NCBI GenBank assembly: GCA_003024785.1
Contig: PUQB01000343.1
Span: 176,689 to 240,688, forward strand
Direction: 5' to 3'
Origin: Selaginella tamariscina
Taxonomy: Eukaryota; Streptophyta; Lycopodiopsida; Selaginellales; Selaginellaceae
DNA: 64,000 bases
In this document: positions 46,079-59,199 of the stretch, piece after piece
Layout: each line of letters begins with the position of its first letter
How positions within the stretch are numbered: position 1 is the stretch's first letter
Program-made: the position numbers and the translations under genes
Notes under the pieces: generated by a model
What the model saw: the letters and a program-made list of their open reading frames with translations, nothing else
Told to the model about the DNA's origin: nothing
Database searches by the model: none

Positions 46079-47152
46079 CTAACTTTTCGAGAAAAAGGAC
46101 ACTGGATGTCCTTTCTGTTGCAATACACCACCAATTGCAAAGTCGGAAGCGTCACATTCTACTTCAAAGGGATCTTCAAAGATGGGCAACTGCAAAACTG
46201 GCTCAGAAGAGATAGCCTCTTTGAGTTTGACGAACGCACGTTGGCACTCTGGAGTCCAATGCCATGGAATGTTTTTCGTAAGATCTGTCAATGGGGCCGC
46301 TATTTCCGAGTAACCCTTTATGAATCTTCGGTAATACCCTGTCAGACCAAGAAATGATCTAACTTCATGCACGTCTTTTAAAGTCATCCACTCAGTAATA
46401 GCTTGAATTTTCTTTGGGTCCATGGCAACCTCCCCACCTGAGATCAAGTGTCCCAAGAAATCTATCTTGGTTTGACCAAATGCGCACTTGCTTTCTTTAG
46501 CATACAACTGGTTCTCTCTCAACCTCTGAAACACTTTTTCTAAGTGTTCCACATGTTCCTCAATTGTCGAACTGAAAATCAGAATGTCATCAATATACAC
46601 CACACGAACTCGTCTAGATAGTCTCTAAACACATCATCCATCATTGTGCAAAAAGTTGCTGGAGCATTGCACAACCCGAATGGCAAGACTAGAAACTCAA
46701 ATGATCCATAACGCGTTCGAAAAGCGGTCTTCTCAATGTCATTCTCTGCTACCCGAATCTGATGGTACCCCGATCTCAAGTCTATTCTTGAAAAATACTT
46801 TGCTTTGATAGCCTATCAAATAAGTCGTCCACTCGGAAGAGGATACTTATTTTTGATAGTTATCGCGTTCAGCGCTCGATAGTCCACACACATTCGCATC
46901 GTACCATCCTTTTTCATTACAAACAAGATAGGTGCACCATAGGATCGACTAGGTCGAATGTGTCCTCGACCAATCAATTCTGTCAGCTGTCTCTTCAATT
47001 CTACTAACTCTTGAGGATTCAACCGATATGGGGCTCTTGCCGGTGGAGACGAACCTGGCAAAATCTCTATCTGTGGTCCACACTCGACGTGGAGGTAACT
47101 CGGGCGGCAAGTCTTCTGGCAACACATCCTTAAACATGTTCAAGACTTCCAA
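46079..47152 (-). pseudogene. pol: RT-RNase H remnant, element 2 second copy
   Basis: It carries the same motifs as element 2: [19 protein letters not shown] near 46870-46930, [15 protein letters not shown] near 46650-46700, and a YIDDILIF box near 46570-46605 split by a 1-nt loss. LGLTGYYRRFI and ECDASDFAIGG follow. The break at the end of RNase H near 46080 is private to this copy. Confidence 0.9.
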
Positions 47153-47297
47153 AATAGGTTCAGGAAAGATTCTTGACCATCTCCTATTTTGACTTCACCA
47201 GTATCCAAAACCATTGCAAGAAACACACGTTCCCGATGTCTAACTGCCTTACGCAACTGAGTTAAGGTAAGGAACATAGGATTCCAATCCTTATCAG

Positions 47298-48945
47298 TTA
47301 GCGTTTCCATTTTGAGCGTGGTTTTCTAATGTCCTCTTTATCTGCTGCAAGCGTGATTCGATTATCTCCGGAACCCCTCATTTCGATTACATGTTTATGG
47401 AACCATTCCATACCCAAAACAAAGTCAAACCCCGTCATATTCAAGACAACTAAGTCTAGCTTAGCCTTCCAATCTTTGATTTGGACAGGAACTGCCCTTG
47501 CTATATTATTAGTATTTTGAGAACCTTTGCCAAAATTGATCTTTATTTCACACATCTTTATTACATCCAAATTCAATCGACGAGCTAGACTAGTCGATAT
47601 GAAGTTGTATGTTGCTCCAGTATCGATCATCATTCGGACTCGGTCCCCTCGTATCCTTCCTGTCAAATATAGCAAAGGGTCAGTTTTGTCTTGAATAGCG
47701 AATAAGGCAGGTTGTGTCTGGCACAACATTACCTCTTCTGACTCATCTTCCGGATCTTCAAGCGTTTCTGGTTCAGCAACTTCCTCTTCTACCATCGCCT
47801 TGAAATGTCCTGATTGTTGTGAGGGTGCCGGACACTCTTTAGCAAAATGACCAGGCTTGTTACAATTATAACATTTCCACATGCGCGGAACGCGGGGGAG
47901 CAGACTTTGGAGCGATCCTTTGGCCTGCTGAGGAGGTGGTAACGCCAATGGTTTCCGAAATCCGGTGGGTCTTGATGTGTCCGAAAACTTGGAACTGCCA
48001 ACAAAGGGACTTGCACTTCGAATTGATGGCGATTGATCTGGTCGCCTATCAAACCTTCTGAACCCAGACTTTGGAGGAAACCTCCTTGGTTTAGGTTTTG
48101 CTTCCTCCCCTTTGTACAAGTCTTCTAACGACATGCCATAAGCAACCTTTTGAGCTGCCTCTTGACATTCCCGATAGCTTGTTGGCTTGTACCTTAAGAT
48201 TTCTCTTCGCGTTTTCTCATTCAAGCTAGCCATGAAGCAACTTCGAGCTTCATCATCGCTCATATTTGGCACCAATCGCCGTACACTTTCGAATCGATAA
48301 ACGTGGTCCATGACTTCCCCGAACTCCCTGTTGACAAAGTGCCAGGTCAGCACGCAATCGCAAACCGAGATCATCCGGCATATACTGCTTTTTGATCTCC
48401 TTTTTCATGTGCTTCCAGCTGTTTCGGTATCCACGTTCACCTTCAACAATTCGCCACCAAGTCTTAGCTTCTTCTTTAAGAAACTGCTTGGCACATGCAA
48501 CCTTTTCTGTCTTTCTCACGGAAGCAGCCTCGAAATAGCTTTCCATATCATACAACCAGTCATCCAAAACCTCCTTTGAACCCATGAAATTCGAAGGCTT
48601 TACCGGTTTGAATTTACTGGGACCTCCACCACCTACTTCCGTCGAAGAATCTGATTCAGAGGAACCTGACTCTGAGTCATGCTTCTTCTTCTTTTTCCGT
48701 GTGTCTGGTTGCGGAACATCTGGCACTGCAGTATTCGTGGAATCCGAACGGCAACATTATCGATTCGGTCGTTCAACCCAAACATCCCCTCGAAGTTCGT
48801 TTAGGGCATCCATCATTATTTCTCGCCAACCAGGTCGTTGTCTAACTCTAGGGGGTCGACCTGGATCAGCCTCATCCATCTCCTCATTTTGAGCCTCTGC
48901 GACAGCCCTCTCTGCCTCAGGCTCTGGTTGCTTTCTCTTGCTCAT
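47298..48945 (-). pseudogene. gag: gag-protease, element 2 second copy
   Basis: The ATG at 48945 opens MSKRKQPEPEAERAVAEAQN and reads further than in element 2, to WREIMMDALNELRGDVWVE, before the first break near 48770. The capsid region and CCHC knuckle (CYNCNKPGHFAKEC, near 47825-47870) and protease DTGATYNFIS follow; protease runs into GMEWFHKHVIEMRGS without the break seen in element 2. Comparing the two copies shows which lesions are private. Confidence 0.9.
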
Positions 48946-49256
48946 CGTATTGAACCCTAGTTTCAACACTCGGAGAATATGCTTGGAATATTCCCAATGT
49001 GAAACTGGAAACACCCTGCACAGGTTGTACACCCACACACATCAGCTTAAACTAGCATAAGACTTTCGGACATACCTAGAATCTCACGCCGACTCACTGA
49101 GCAAGTGTTCTCCGAAGTTTGACAACTCACAGGATCAAACTCTCTGCGCAGAATACAGACATGTCAACCGAAAGCAATAGAGTATAAGAATTTAGAGTTA
49201 TCTAAACATTGAAACACCCTACGACTTAAGGCAGTCCTACTGACCGCAGAGAACTT

Positions 49257-49268
49257 GCTCCGATACCA
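49257..49268 (-). other. tRNA-iMet type primer site, element 2 second copy
   Basis: TGGTATCGGAGC on the minus strand, identical to element 2, just outside the 5' LTR. Confidence 0.88.
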
Positions 49269-49270
49269 AT

Positions 49271-50257
49271 TGTCAGAGTTTTTACCTGGTGCCACAAAGG
49301 CGGCTTAGGTGCCAACCCTGGAATCCCCTCTCTGGAAACCCCACGGAATCTGGTAAATAACCCGTATTAGGAACCCAAGCCTTAGGAACTCAAACCCCTA
49401 ACTGACTAAGTCCACGAACGAGACTCACCTTGTGAATCAGGATACACGGACTAGCCGAGCCTTTAGGTGTCGTTCCTAGCTTGGCGTGGTTGAGGCGGCC
49501 GGAGCAAGGCCTCAACCACTAGTTTTGCGGAACGTGAACTCGGGCAATGCCTTTGAGCTTGCGAGCAGGTTTTCGGACCAAGGAATCTGACTAACTCCTT
49601 GGAAGTGACGTGCCCCTATCTCAAAGGCAAGATCCTGCCAACGATAAGGATAGTCTAACCCTAGGGTGGGTTGTACCCCTGTCGTGTGGAAGTTTGGCGG
49701 CACAACAGGAGGGTTGCACCTTGACGACACAAGCTTAGCTTGCACGGGTTGCACCTTGACGACACAAGCTTAGCTTGCACGGTAGGAAGTTAACGAATTT
49801 CTTTTGAACCTAGGAAGCCTCACTACATATACTCTACCTTATTTATGTGACCCCCCCTATTTACCTAAATGAGTAAGTGGGCTGGCACGGAAATGCCAGC
49901 CCTTAGAGAAAATGGTTGTCCTAACCTAACCCCTAGGGGGGGGTATTAGGGCGTGGGGTTAGGGCAACCCTAGGTTAGGTCAACCCTAGGGGTGTCCCTA
50001 ACCTTTTTGACATGCTATATTTAACGAAAAACCTATCTTTTGTAACGTCAAATTGGGGGAAAGTTTTCTAGAGGGTAAGTACTCCCTTCGCCTAGAGTTT
50101 CTCGAGGTACCTAGTGACAGCCGGCCGGACTACCCCTAAACACCTAAGTGCACTAAGCAGGGTTGTTTCTCACTACAACTAGGGTTCGCCACACAACTCA
50201 GTAGGTACAACAGTCAAACCCCAAAAAAAGGGTCGAAGTCATAGTAAAAATATGACA
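49271..50257 (-). repeat. 5' LTR of element 2 second copy (987 bp)
   Basis: It starts TGTCAGAG and ends TATGACA. A phrase of about 37 bp (GGGTTGCACCTTGACGACAC and on) is duplicated at about 49710-49780, which explains part of its extra length. The G-run block lies at 49936-49964. Confidence 0.92.
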
Positions 50258-51385
50258 CAAACAAACTTCACTTGATAAGTTAAAGCATCTTATTGTTGTA
50301 ACCTCTTTCACAACTTGGTTAAGAATGGTTGTTCCTCAAAATTAACTCAAATATGATTATATCGTTTAGGCAAATTAATGAACTAAATGTTTTATCAATT
50401 CTTAAAAATCTTATATGATTTTAACGATAGCAGTTTAGTTCCGATCATCTTGACATAATCTTGAATTAATTTAAAAAATAAATAAACATGATTATGTTTG
50501 ATTAACATATGTAATTGAGATGCCCATGTATATGCTATGTAAGTTCTACCATGTTCTTGTCACAAAAACACTATTAAAAATAATGGTTCGATCTTGATCA
50601 TGAAGCTTTTTCACAATAACATTAAAGCATGATAGTCTAATAACTTATATTTAATTCCTCTAAAGTTGCGTATTCATGAAGCCCTCAATAACTTCTCAAG
50701 GATCTTTCTTGGCACTTATTTTACCCTCACATAGTAGCAAATTAGTGTGTGCATTATCATGCGTAAATTAGTCTTTATAAACCTTTTCAAATAGAAAATC
50801 TTACCATAACTTAAGCGGTAATGCAAAAATGAACTAACTTCCTCATCTAAGAATTTGCATGTCTTTCTACACGCATATAAAATAACTAGATATAAAAGAT
50901 AGATGAAGTTCACAATAAAACCTTAGTGATGGTACTTATAAGATATATAAATGATTTAGTGTTGTTGTAACCAAACTACAGACGATAAATCCCTTCATCT
51001 TTGGTATGTGTCTTTACTTGTTTACTTAAGGGAGAGAGAAAGGTCACGACATCTAGTGTTACTGTAGCCATACATGCATATGATACATCTTTTATCCTTG
51101 GTAAGCGTCTATTTAAGGTGGTTAAAATACTTTCTTAAGGTGAAATTTCCGAACATGCAAGAGATGAGTACTGCCAAACCATAAATATGTGTCCAGGAAA
51201 GAGAGCACGTGATCATTGCAATTGCCATTGTCCCGTCTTAAAAATGCATTGTATTTGCATTGTTCATCCTAGTGTATAAATGAATACAATAAATAACTTG
51301 GCTCCAATACCATAATAGAATACAAAGTAGTAAGAGATATATTATTTAGTACCCATTAATTCATCGTTGTGATATATATGTGTAC
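50258..51385 (-). mobile_element. Copia remnant, right part
   Basis: Matches Copia-2 from about 37780 to 39050: CACAACTTGGTTAAGAATGG, CACTATTAAAAATAATGGTTCG, CTAGATATAAAAGATAGATG and GATATATATGTGTACACTC, all in the same order. About 220 bp present in Copia-2 are missing at the junction with the element 2 copy. Confidence 0.65.
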
Positions 51386-51890
51386 ACTCTTTAATTTATA
51401 TATGAATATTCGATAATTTATGGATAGTAATTCTGACCCTCCCATAACATAGATATGTATGCATAAAATTAAGGGTTTGAATGTACATACATGTTATATA
51501 ATAAATAAATGAATTTGAGAAATTATTTTTGTACCAATCAAATTGACAAGTTTGTACACTTATATTATATATAGCTTCAAAATAATCTCCATTGTGAATA
51601 AAATTTGTTGTGACAATTTTGAAATTAAATAGGAATTATAATGTAATTAAGAAAAGATATGTTTAATAAATAATATAAACATTAAAGTTAAAGTTTTAAT
51701 TTTGATAAATTTCATAAAATATCACCTCTATATGTACCCATTATACTATTATTAATATATATACTATTTAATTTAATAATCAAAATGTGATCACAAATTA
51801 AATTATTATGTCTTAAAATTAATTTATCATGTTATAATTTTAACACATTTTATTAATAACTTTTATATTAATATAATGTCAAGCAGTCGA
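51386..51890 (-). repeat. Orphan expansin 5' flank, inverted
   Basis: The reverse complement aligns with 33640-34000 and with the flank before the intact expansin at 27590-27850. It abuts Copia sequence on the left, as a mirror image of the arrangement at 33741-34050. No coding exon is left. Confidence 0.6.
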
Positions 51891-52160
51891 TATACACAGT
51901 TTGTTCTTATATCCTAATGAAATTTTGAAAACATTTTACTCTTGAATTTGACTTTCAAATTTGAATTTAATTAAATTCAAAATGTAAAGTGTCCAATCTT
52001 CTAAACGTAGGAATAAGATTATGATTTTTGAATTGCCACATAGACAACCCCTCAATTTTCAAAAACTTGTGATCAGTGAAATGTGTATGTCCGAATCGTA
52101 AATCTACCCAATTGAATCGTACTCAGGTCCTCCGATCGGATGAGAGCGTGCTCTACGATT
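51891..52160 (+). repeat. Leader of module copy C
   Basis: AT-rich leader with TTTGACTTTCAAATTTGAATT and GAGCGTGCTCTACGATTTG. Shorter than in copy B because of deletions. Confidence 0.6.
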
Positions 52161-52850
52161 TGATAAGCGCTTAAGGAAGACGGATACAAGGGGCATTTGG
52201 ATTTCCAGGGGGTCGAGTGCTCCCCAGGATGCTGATGCTACTTACACCCTTGTGGAGGTAAAGTTTCATGTTTTATTGGTCATTTTTGCAATGCTTGGGT
52301 GCGCATGAGCCTGGTTTTTGAAGCACGACAAACTTCAGCTTCCGTGTTGGCCAATTCGGTTTCTGCTAGGGTGGAAGCCATGTCATAGGTCGCACTTCAG
52401 CCACCTGTGACCAGCAAGATGCCGAACGTGACTTTGAACGTCCCACTCCAGCCGTGTGGTCAGAGCCTGATATCCGGATTGACGCTCTGATTATGGGGAG
52501 TGATTCTTGTCCTGACCAAGCTTGAGCTTGGCATTAAGGTTACTACGCCAACGACTTCATTGCCAGGTGAAGCGCATTCTGTCAACAGGGAGTTGCTATC
52601 AGCTGGCCGGACTTAATCAGAGATGAGCATATTCATTATCCTCTTGCTGCCGGACTGGATGTTTGCAAGACTGGTCTTACCTTGAGGTGCACTCGGCTCC
52701 CTTCACGGATACCTGCGTCTACAGAACCTCCCACAATGTCCAGACGAGCAAGGTTGTTTGAATCATTTTACTGGATTGTGAGGAGTACGTGGACAAATCT
52801 GTTGATAATCCGTTTCATGGTGCAGAAAGATGGACTAGTATTCAACATTG
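52160..52850 (+). pseudogene. X copy C, internally deleted
   Basis: The start (ATTTGGATTTCCAGGGGG and GCATGAGCCTGGTTTTTGAAG) and the end (GCCGGACTGGATGTTTGC, CTGCGTCTACAGAACC) are present. Several hundred bases of the middle, including the PLTP-like motif, are gone, with the join near 52580-52640. The catalytic-loop codons are damaged. Confidence 0.55.
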
Positions 52851-53049
52851 AAGATGTAAGTTGCAAGTAAAACACATTTGTATATATTGTTCCAGTGTAA
52901 TTATCAATAATCTTAATAAATAAGTTCAACAATGATCTTTAATCTTAAAGGTTTTTAAAGTTACCTTTAATCTTAAATGTTATAAAACAAATAGTTTGTC
53001 CCATTTCATTAAGTTTAAGCACATAACCATTTCATTAGGTTTCTGTATA

Positions 53050-53938
53050 ATGGTGCGAATGAAGAGGACCCTTACAAGAGCGGAGATCCGGGAAGCAGTT
53101 AAAAGAAGGGAAGCTCTCAAACATTAGAAAGCCTGCAATTAAAAATCGGTATGAGATTGAGAAACGGATCCGTGGCGGATTTGAAGGGCAAGTATACAAA
53201 GTAAGAAGATACATATATGGCAAGAATTTTGCTTGCAAGACAGTCCTGTTAACTTCTGCTCACGGGATGAGGTGTTGTTTCTGAGAAAGCTGGCAAGCGA
53301 GGGCACAATAAAGCTGGAAGAAGTAATCCAAGACTATGAGAAGGACAACTAAACATAATACTGGAGTTATGTGCTTGTAGCTTACACGACAGAATTCAAC
53401 AGCATGGTCCGTTATCGGAAAGAGAAGCAGCAAGCTTAATACAGAGCGTCGGTTCAACCTTGCAGATGATGCATGCATAAGAGAGACGTAGTACACAGAG
53501 ACTTAAAGCCCGGGAACATACTGTTAACCTCGCATGTTCTTCCTTATCATGTTAAAGTTGCAGATTTCGGTCTTGCTAGCGTCGTCTCGGGTACAAACTT
53601 GAATGATGCAGCCGGAACTAGAAATTATATGGCTCCTGAAATATGGAGAGGATGGTACAGTAAGGAGTTGATATATGGTCTCTAGGGCTCGTCTTGTACT
53701 AGTTTTATCTGGTGAGATCCCTCTAAACCACTTAACCAAGGACGATATTCGCAATAAACTTGGTAGTTGGAATGATATTTTGCCGAGTGAACTCTAGTTG
53801 TCCAACATCTCCAGTGAGGCTAAAGAGTTTATACTCGACATGGCAAACATGGATATAGAAAAGAGACTTACAGCAGCGCAATGCTGAGACACCCGTGGAT
53901 TTTACATCATACTAAGAAAGACCCAATTATCAATTAAA
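53050..53938 (+). pseudogene. Ser/Thr protein kinase, copy C (broken)
   Basis: The start MVRMKRTLTRAEIREAV matches the family but shifts within 20 codons; the glycine loop area reads [21 protein letters not shown] near 53490-53515 and [10 protein letters not shown] near 53564-53595 survive. A 1-nt loss near 53665 and a TAG near 53797 (in place of the usual Asp-Trp) end the frame. The short A-run near 53418 is shared with copies A and B. Confidence 0.87.
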
Positions 53939-54438
53939 CTCCATGTAATCAATATGTATAATATATATGGGAAATTTTCCAGACTGACCCTCACGTTTGA
54001 TATAATTGTCTCTGTATTACCCATTTTGGCCCTTTACCATATTAAACAACACAGTAATCGATATCTTCAAGCTCTTCAACTAAGCGTGCCCTCCTCCTCT
54101 CCTTACTGCTGTGTGAACTCTGAGCTTGGTCCACCTATAGGTTTAATCCATGTACACACACACACATATCTCTGTGTGTGTATGAAAACCATACCTTTGA
54201 ACTTGGTATTTCTAGGTGGTGACGGTGAATGACTGCCTGCCATACGATGGTGACTGTCTTGGTGATAGTTCTCCAGATTGCTCGTTCCTCAACTATTTCC
54301 TCTGTGTGTGTGTGTCTATATATATATATATTATTTTTATTATCTTTATACCAGTCCATCTTCGAAGAGGAATCAGAGCCTTCGGATGGTTCAGACGTAT
54401 TTTAAATAGTTTTATCTATATTAAATGATATTGATATA

Positions 54439-54443
<5 letters not shown>

Positions 54444-54486
<43 letters not shown>
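54444..54486. repeat. (TA)n microsatellite
   Basis: A pure TA repeat of about 43 bp in the expansin C remnant, between exon 7 and exon 6. Confidence 0.9.
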
Positions 54487-54488
<2 letters not shown>

Positions 54489-55013
54489 TATTATATTTTT
54501 TTAACTAATATCAAGATATGACTATAGATAAATCACTTTAACATAGTTATGTGTGTGTGTGTAGTAAAAAATATATTTTAGTTAAAGTATTAATTATAAT
54601 TATAAATAACTATTTAAATTAAAAAATACTTAGTTTTCAGGAATGCGGGGAAACTGGCACGTTCTCTATCGAATACCATCAACAAGCTCCTTATGTAAAG
54701 CTCTAGCGGAACTGCTACTTCTCATTGTATGATCAGAATGACATTACATTAAGTTAATCAAATTAAGTAAAACTATAATTATTATATATATATAGTAATA
54801 TATAATTACATATCAAATTGAAGTAAATATTAAGAGAGTGTGAAACCATCAAACTTGTTTATGTACTTCACATCCTCTAAATCATGGAAGTCCCCAATAA
54901 TGCCCACTACCTATCATCAGTATCACTAATCCAATCCTGCAAACAAACCATTAGTTTGCCTCATCCATGTAGACTTCAACTTACACTAAGTAAAATGGTC
55001 TACATCTTGGCAC

Positions 55014-55050
55014 CATACATACATACATACATGCATACATACATACATAT
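55014..55050. repeat. (CATA)n microsatellite
   Basis: An imperfect tetranucleotide repeat of about 37 bp in the expansin C remnant. Confidence 0.85.
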
Positions 55051-55232
55051 ATATTAAATGCAACACATGATATTATACATTATTGCATTATATATTTACT
55101 ATCAATAAATATTTACAAAATATATTCGTATATATTAAATATTCAACATGAAAATATGTGTTATGTATTAGATTATCAGTCAAGACATTATGAAATAAAC
55201 CGCATTTTGTAACTTAAACCGATATATACATA

Positions 55233-55260
55233 TCACACACACACACACACACACACACAC
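55233..55260. repeat. (CA)n microsatellite
   Basis: About 14 CA units directly next to the exon 6 remnant of expansin C. Confidence 0.9.
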
Positions 55261-56530
55261 AACGACTTCACCTTCGTATGTACTTTATGAGAAGTTGATT
55301 AATTTGTATTAATTAATAATTAAGAAAAACTACGTTGCTTTCAGCCATTTTTTGCGATCTTAAGGAAGATAGCTGTTCATTTTTATATAAATATGATAGA
55401 GTAATACATGGTTGATATTAAACTATGTGTGTGCGTGCGTGTGTAAATAAAGGAATATAATTCAACGGTCAAAGAATATGCTACTCTGTCCATTAAGAAC
55501 CTTTAATCCAATAATTAATTAATCATATCATAGTTAATTAAAAGAAATAAAATAATAGAACATTATTAAAAAATATACTTTAATTAAATAATTTGGATTT
55601 TATTTCAGCCTTAAACTTAATTCTAAATATCCTACTGTGTGTATGTATATATATTTATATTAATACACGTATGAACAGGCACCCACATATACGAATATAG
55701 AGATATGGAATGTACACAAATTCCATATACATTATATGCTATACATGCTTACTACCTACTAACGTGTATGTTTAGAGATACATAACAGTTTATATATATA
55801 TATATATATAGATATAGATATAAGAGCTTAGGTAGAATTATACTTTTTAAGTTTTTATATTTTTAGTTTTAATATGAACCGAATTAAGACCTCAAGATAT
55901 TAATATTGTAAATATCGAAACAATAATTTGAAATGCTTACACTAATAGGAGGAGCTGCACTCTCTACTGAATAGTAATCATTGATTGCAATAAGTGTTTG
56001 TTTTGAGATTGTTGTTACCTCATCGAGAAGGGAGCTTGCAATGCGTTTGTACTGTTCAGGCACCAGTTTGCTCCGCATATCTGATTCATTGCTTGCTCAT
56101 GAATACTTGTGCGTGCGTGCGTGCGTGTGTGGTCTCATTGTACAACTAAAAGAAAAATGCTTCAGTAAGTAGATGTAAACGCTTCAATATGAAACTGAAT
56201 TAAGCAAAGTCTTTAGACGTATGTGTGACTACGTGTAGAAGTCTCAACACACACACACACAAAAAAAAAAGACAAGAAAAGAAAAAAAAAGAAAAGAAAA
56301 CTACATGTAAACGTATCACCTGGAACCCTACTCAGTGTGTCTGAAGTGTGTATGTGCGCATACACATGTAAAACACACACGCACGACACACACACATATG
56401 TGTGTGTGAGCAGAGAAACATAGCACTCCATGGTTGAAATATGTTGTTAAAGTCAAAACATCCCAACGAATCCCAAAATTTAACCCAAAGAATCTCATTA
56501 ATTAATGCACACACACACATACACATAAAT

Positions 56531-57240
56531 AAAACACAGATAGGCTTAGAGCATATTCTTTATAATTCCTTAATATTCTAGAATATTCTAAGAAAAAGCT
56601 TGTGTATATTTGCTGATTTAGAGAGATCATTTCATAAAACAATATAAAATATTAAAGTAACGAGAGACATTATTTAATAAATTATACAAAAAATTGCTTT
56701 GACCCAAATTAGTTATTATGTGTTGTACATTTTATTAGTAATTTTTATATTAAATATCAAATCAAAGAAGTTAATATAGACAATTTGCTCATATTAAGTC
56801 ACAAAACAAATAAATCTTGCTCATGTTTGATTTGCACACACTATATATGTGATTTAGATAAATAATTATAAAAAGGTTTATAAAAAGATTAAAAAGATAT
56901 TGTTTCAATCTTACAGGTCATTTTTTAAATTTAATTTAATTGTTAAGTTTGTAACATTATAAATATAATTTTGAGGCCATTGTACAGATTCATTAAACAA
57001 TTTTTTATTTTATACAAAAACAAATCGATAGATATTCCCCACAACGTCTTTAAGAATCAAGTTGCTAAAATATGTAGAATCAGTAAACTTTTAAATATAG
57101 CAAACCTTATCAACGTTAACCACTATTAATATTATATCCACTCTTAAATATATAATTTATTCGTCCGTTTTCCTTATTTGAATTACCATTTTATATTTGA
57201 GATTTCATTTCTCAAGATTCGTCATTTGTATTTGTTAAAA
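56531..57240 (+). repeat. Leader of module copy D, AT-rich, no gene
   Basis: From about 56740 the sequence matches the leader of copy A (reverse of 33560-33200): CAATCTTACAGGTCATTTTTTAA and AATTACCATTTTATATTTGAGATTTC. It joins directly to an internal part of X at 57241, so the start of X is deleted. Confidence 0.6.
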
Positions 57241-58005
57241 ACTCTGATTATGGGGAGTGGATTCTTGTCCTGCTCGTTGCGACCAAGCCTGAGCTTGGCC
57301 TTAGGACGACTTCATTGCCAGGGGAAGCGCATTCTGTCCAGTAGTTATCATCGAGGCAGCCGGAGCAACCATCCGGGTCTGAGAGGCCGCCTTCTTCGAC
57401 AAGCCTGCCCACGAGCCTTTTTACTCCGTATCTGCACATACACAGGTTCTTACAAAACCATGATCACTTGGAGCTGCTCTCCCAAGGGCTTGGCCTCTAT
57501 CGGACCAGCCATTTCGTCTCTTGTCGGGTTCTACACCAAGCCGAGTTAACAGAGAGTTGCTCTATCCTACCATCAGCTGGCCGGACTTCGTCAGAGATGA
57601 GCATATTCAGGGTGCATATTCGGTTACTGCCCCAGCCAGCAGCATGTTGGGAGGGAGGAGCTGCTGCTCTTCTCCTTCCTACGTCCTGCTTCCAAACGCA
57701 TCATCAAGTTTTGCCAGATTACCGTCTAAGTGGACCGGTACCTTGGACGGGAAGTGGCTACTCGACCGAAGCAGATGCAGATGGGTGGAAGTGTTGACAG
57801 CGCTGGACCCATCACTTCTTGTTTGACCCGGACGCTACTAGTTCGTTCAACATGTACCAACTCTTGCTGGCCGACTGGGATGTTTGCAAGACTGCTGTCA
57901 ATACCTTGAGGTGCACTCGACTCATCCGCACTACGTTCACGGAGACCTGCGTCTACAGAAATGCACAAATCTGCTGATAATCCATTTCATGGTGCAGAAA
58001 GATGA
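57241..58005 (+). pseudogene. X copy D, lacking its 5' part
   Basis: Starts inside X at CTCTGATTATGGGGAGTGG. Pieces: GRLLRQACPRAF-frame sequence over FFDKPAHEPF near 57385-57420, GFYTKPSQ near 57515-57550, and HPHYVHGD near 57910-57945. Small insertions such as GATGCAGATGG near 57775 break frames. It lies about 250 bp before kinase D. Confidence 0.55.
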
Positions 58006-59126
58006 CTAGTATCAAACATTGAAGAATTTGTAAAACGCGAGTAAAACACATTTGTATAGATTGTTCGAGCTTTATCAAATTAATTAATTATCAATAATCT
58101 TAGAAAACTTTTAATAAGTTCCCCACGTTACCTTTAATCTTAAAGGTTTTATAAACGTTAAAAAAGGTATATAAGTTTTTCCCATGTTACCTTTAATTTG
58201 AAAGGTTATAAAACAAATATTACACATCCCATTTCATTAGGTTTTTGCACAATGGTGAGAATGAAGAGGACCCCTACAAGAGCGGAGATCCGGGAAGCAG
58301 CTAAAAGAAAGAAACTCTCCAACATAGAAAGCCCGCAATTAGAAATCGGTATGAGATTGAGAAACGGATCGGTAGCGGATTCTAAGGGCAGGTGTATAAA
58401 GTAAGAAGATACATAAATGGCAAGAACTTTGCTTGCAAGACAGTCCTTGTTAACTTCTGCCACGAGATGAGGTGTTGTTTCTTAGAAAGCTGGCATTAGA
58501 AAGCTGGCAAGCGAGGGCACAATAAAGCTGGAAGAGGTAATTCAAGACTGTGAGAAGGCAACTGGCACATAATACTGGAGTTATGTGCTTGTAGCTTACA
58601 CGATAGAATTCAACAGCATGGTCCGTTATCGGAAAAGAGAAGCAGCAAACTTAATACAGAGCGTCGGTTCAACTTTGCAGATGATGCATGAGAGAGACGT
58701 AGTACACAGAGACTTAAAGCCCGGGAACATACTGTTAACCTCGCATGTTCTTCCTTATCATGTTAAAGTTGCAGATTTCGGTCTTGCTAGCGTCGTCTCG
58801 GGTACAAACTTGAACGATGAAGCCGGAACTAGAAATTACATGGCTCCTGAAATATGGAGAGGATGGTACAGTAAGGAAGTTGATATATGGTCTCTAGGGC
58901 TTGTCTTGTACGAGTGTTTATCTGGTGAGATCCTCTACACCACTTAACCAAGGACGATATTCGCAATAAACTCGGTAGTTGAAATGATATTTTGCCGAGT
59001 GGAACTCGACTGGTCAACTCTCCTGTGAGGCTAAAGAGTTTATACTCGACATGGGGATATAGAAAAGAGACTTACAGCAGCGCAAGTGTTGCACTGTTAA
59101 AACTAAGCTGAATATACACACAACCC

Positions 59127-59199
59127 GGGCAGGTAGCTCAGTGGTAAGAGCACCTGACACCGGTGTGAGAGGTCCCGGGTTCAATCCCCGGGCCTGTCC
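59127..59199 (+). repeat. tRNA-like unit (probable SINE head)
   Basis: A 7-bp acceptor-like stem (GGGCAGG with CCTGTCC, one wobble), a D-arm GCTC...GAGC, an A-box-like TAGCTCAGTGG and a B-box-like GGTTCAATCCC are present. The anticodon arm is not canonical: CTGACACCGGTGTGAG forms a self-complementary stem with no normal 7-base loop, and the T stem is 6 bp. It is therefore tRNA-derived, not a working tRNA gene. It sits inside kinase D. Confidence 0.7.

Larger units (their letters stand above)
44717..50257 (-). mobile_element. Element 2 second copy, truncated at its 3' end
   Basis: From CCATATCCCCAACC at 44717 the sequence follows element 2 from its position 8943 rightwards to the end of the 5' LTR. 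The 3' LTR, chromodomain and integrase C-terminus are missing. It lies inside Copia remnant sequence, so it inserted later or moved in with the loss of one end. No target duplication is seen. Confidence 0.93.
54090..56530 (-). pseudogene. Beta-expansin, copy C (3' half only)
   Basis: Exon 8 (near 54090-54140) has lost its stop, exon 7 (near 54215-54300) is rearranged, and an exon 6 remnant lies at about 55262-55300. Exon 5 (near 55940-56105) has an internal deletion. Intron 4 with its (TG)n/(CA)n tracts continues to about 56530, where homology stops; exons 1-4 are missing. Confidence 0.8.

Noticed and set aside
59127-59199. A functional tRNA gene
   Set aside because: The cloverleaf lacks a proper anticodon arm and has a 6-bp T stem, and it sits inside a broken kinase beside inverted scraps of itself.
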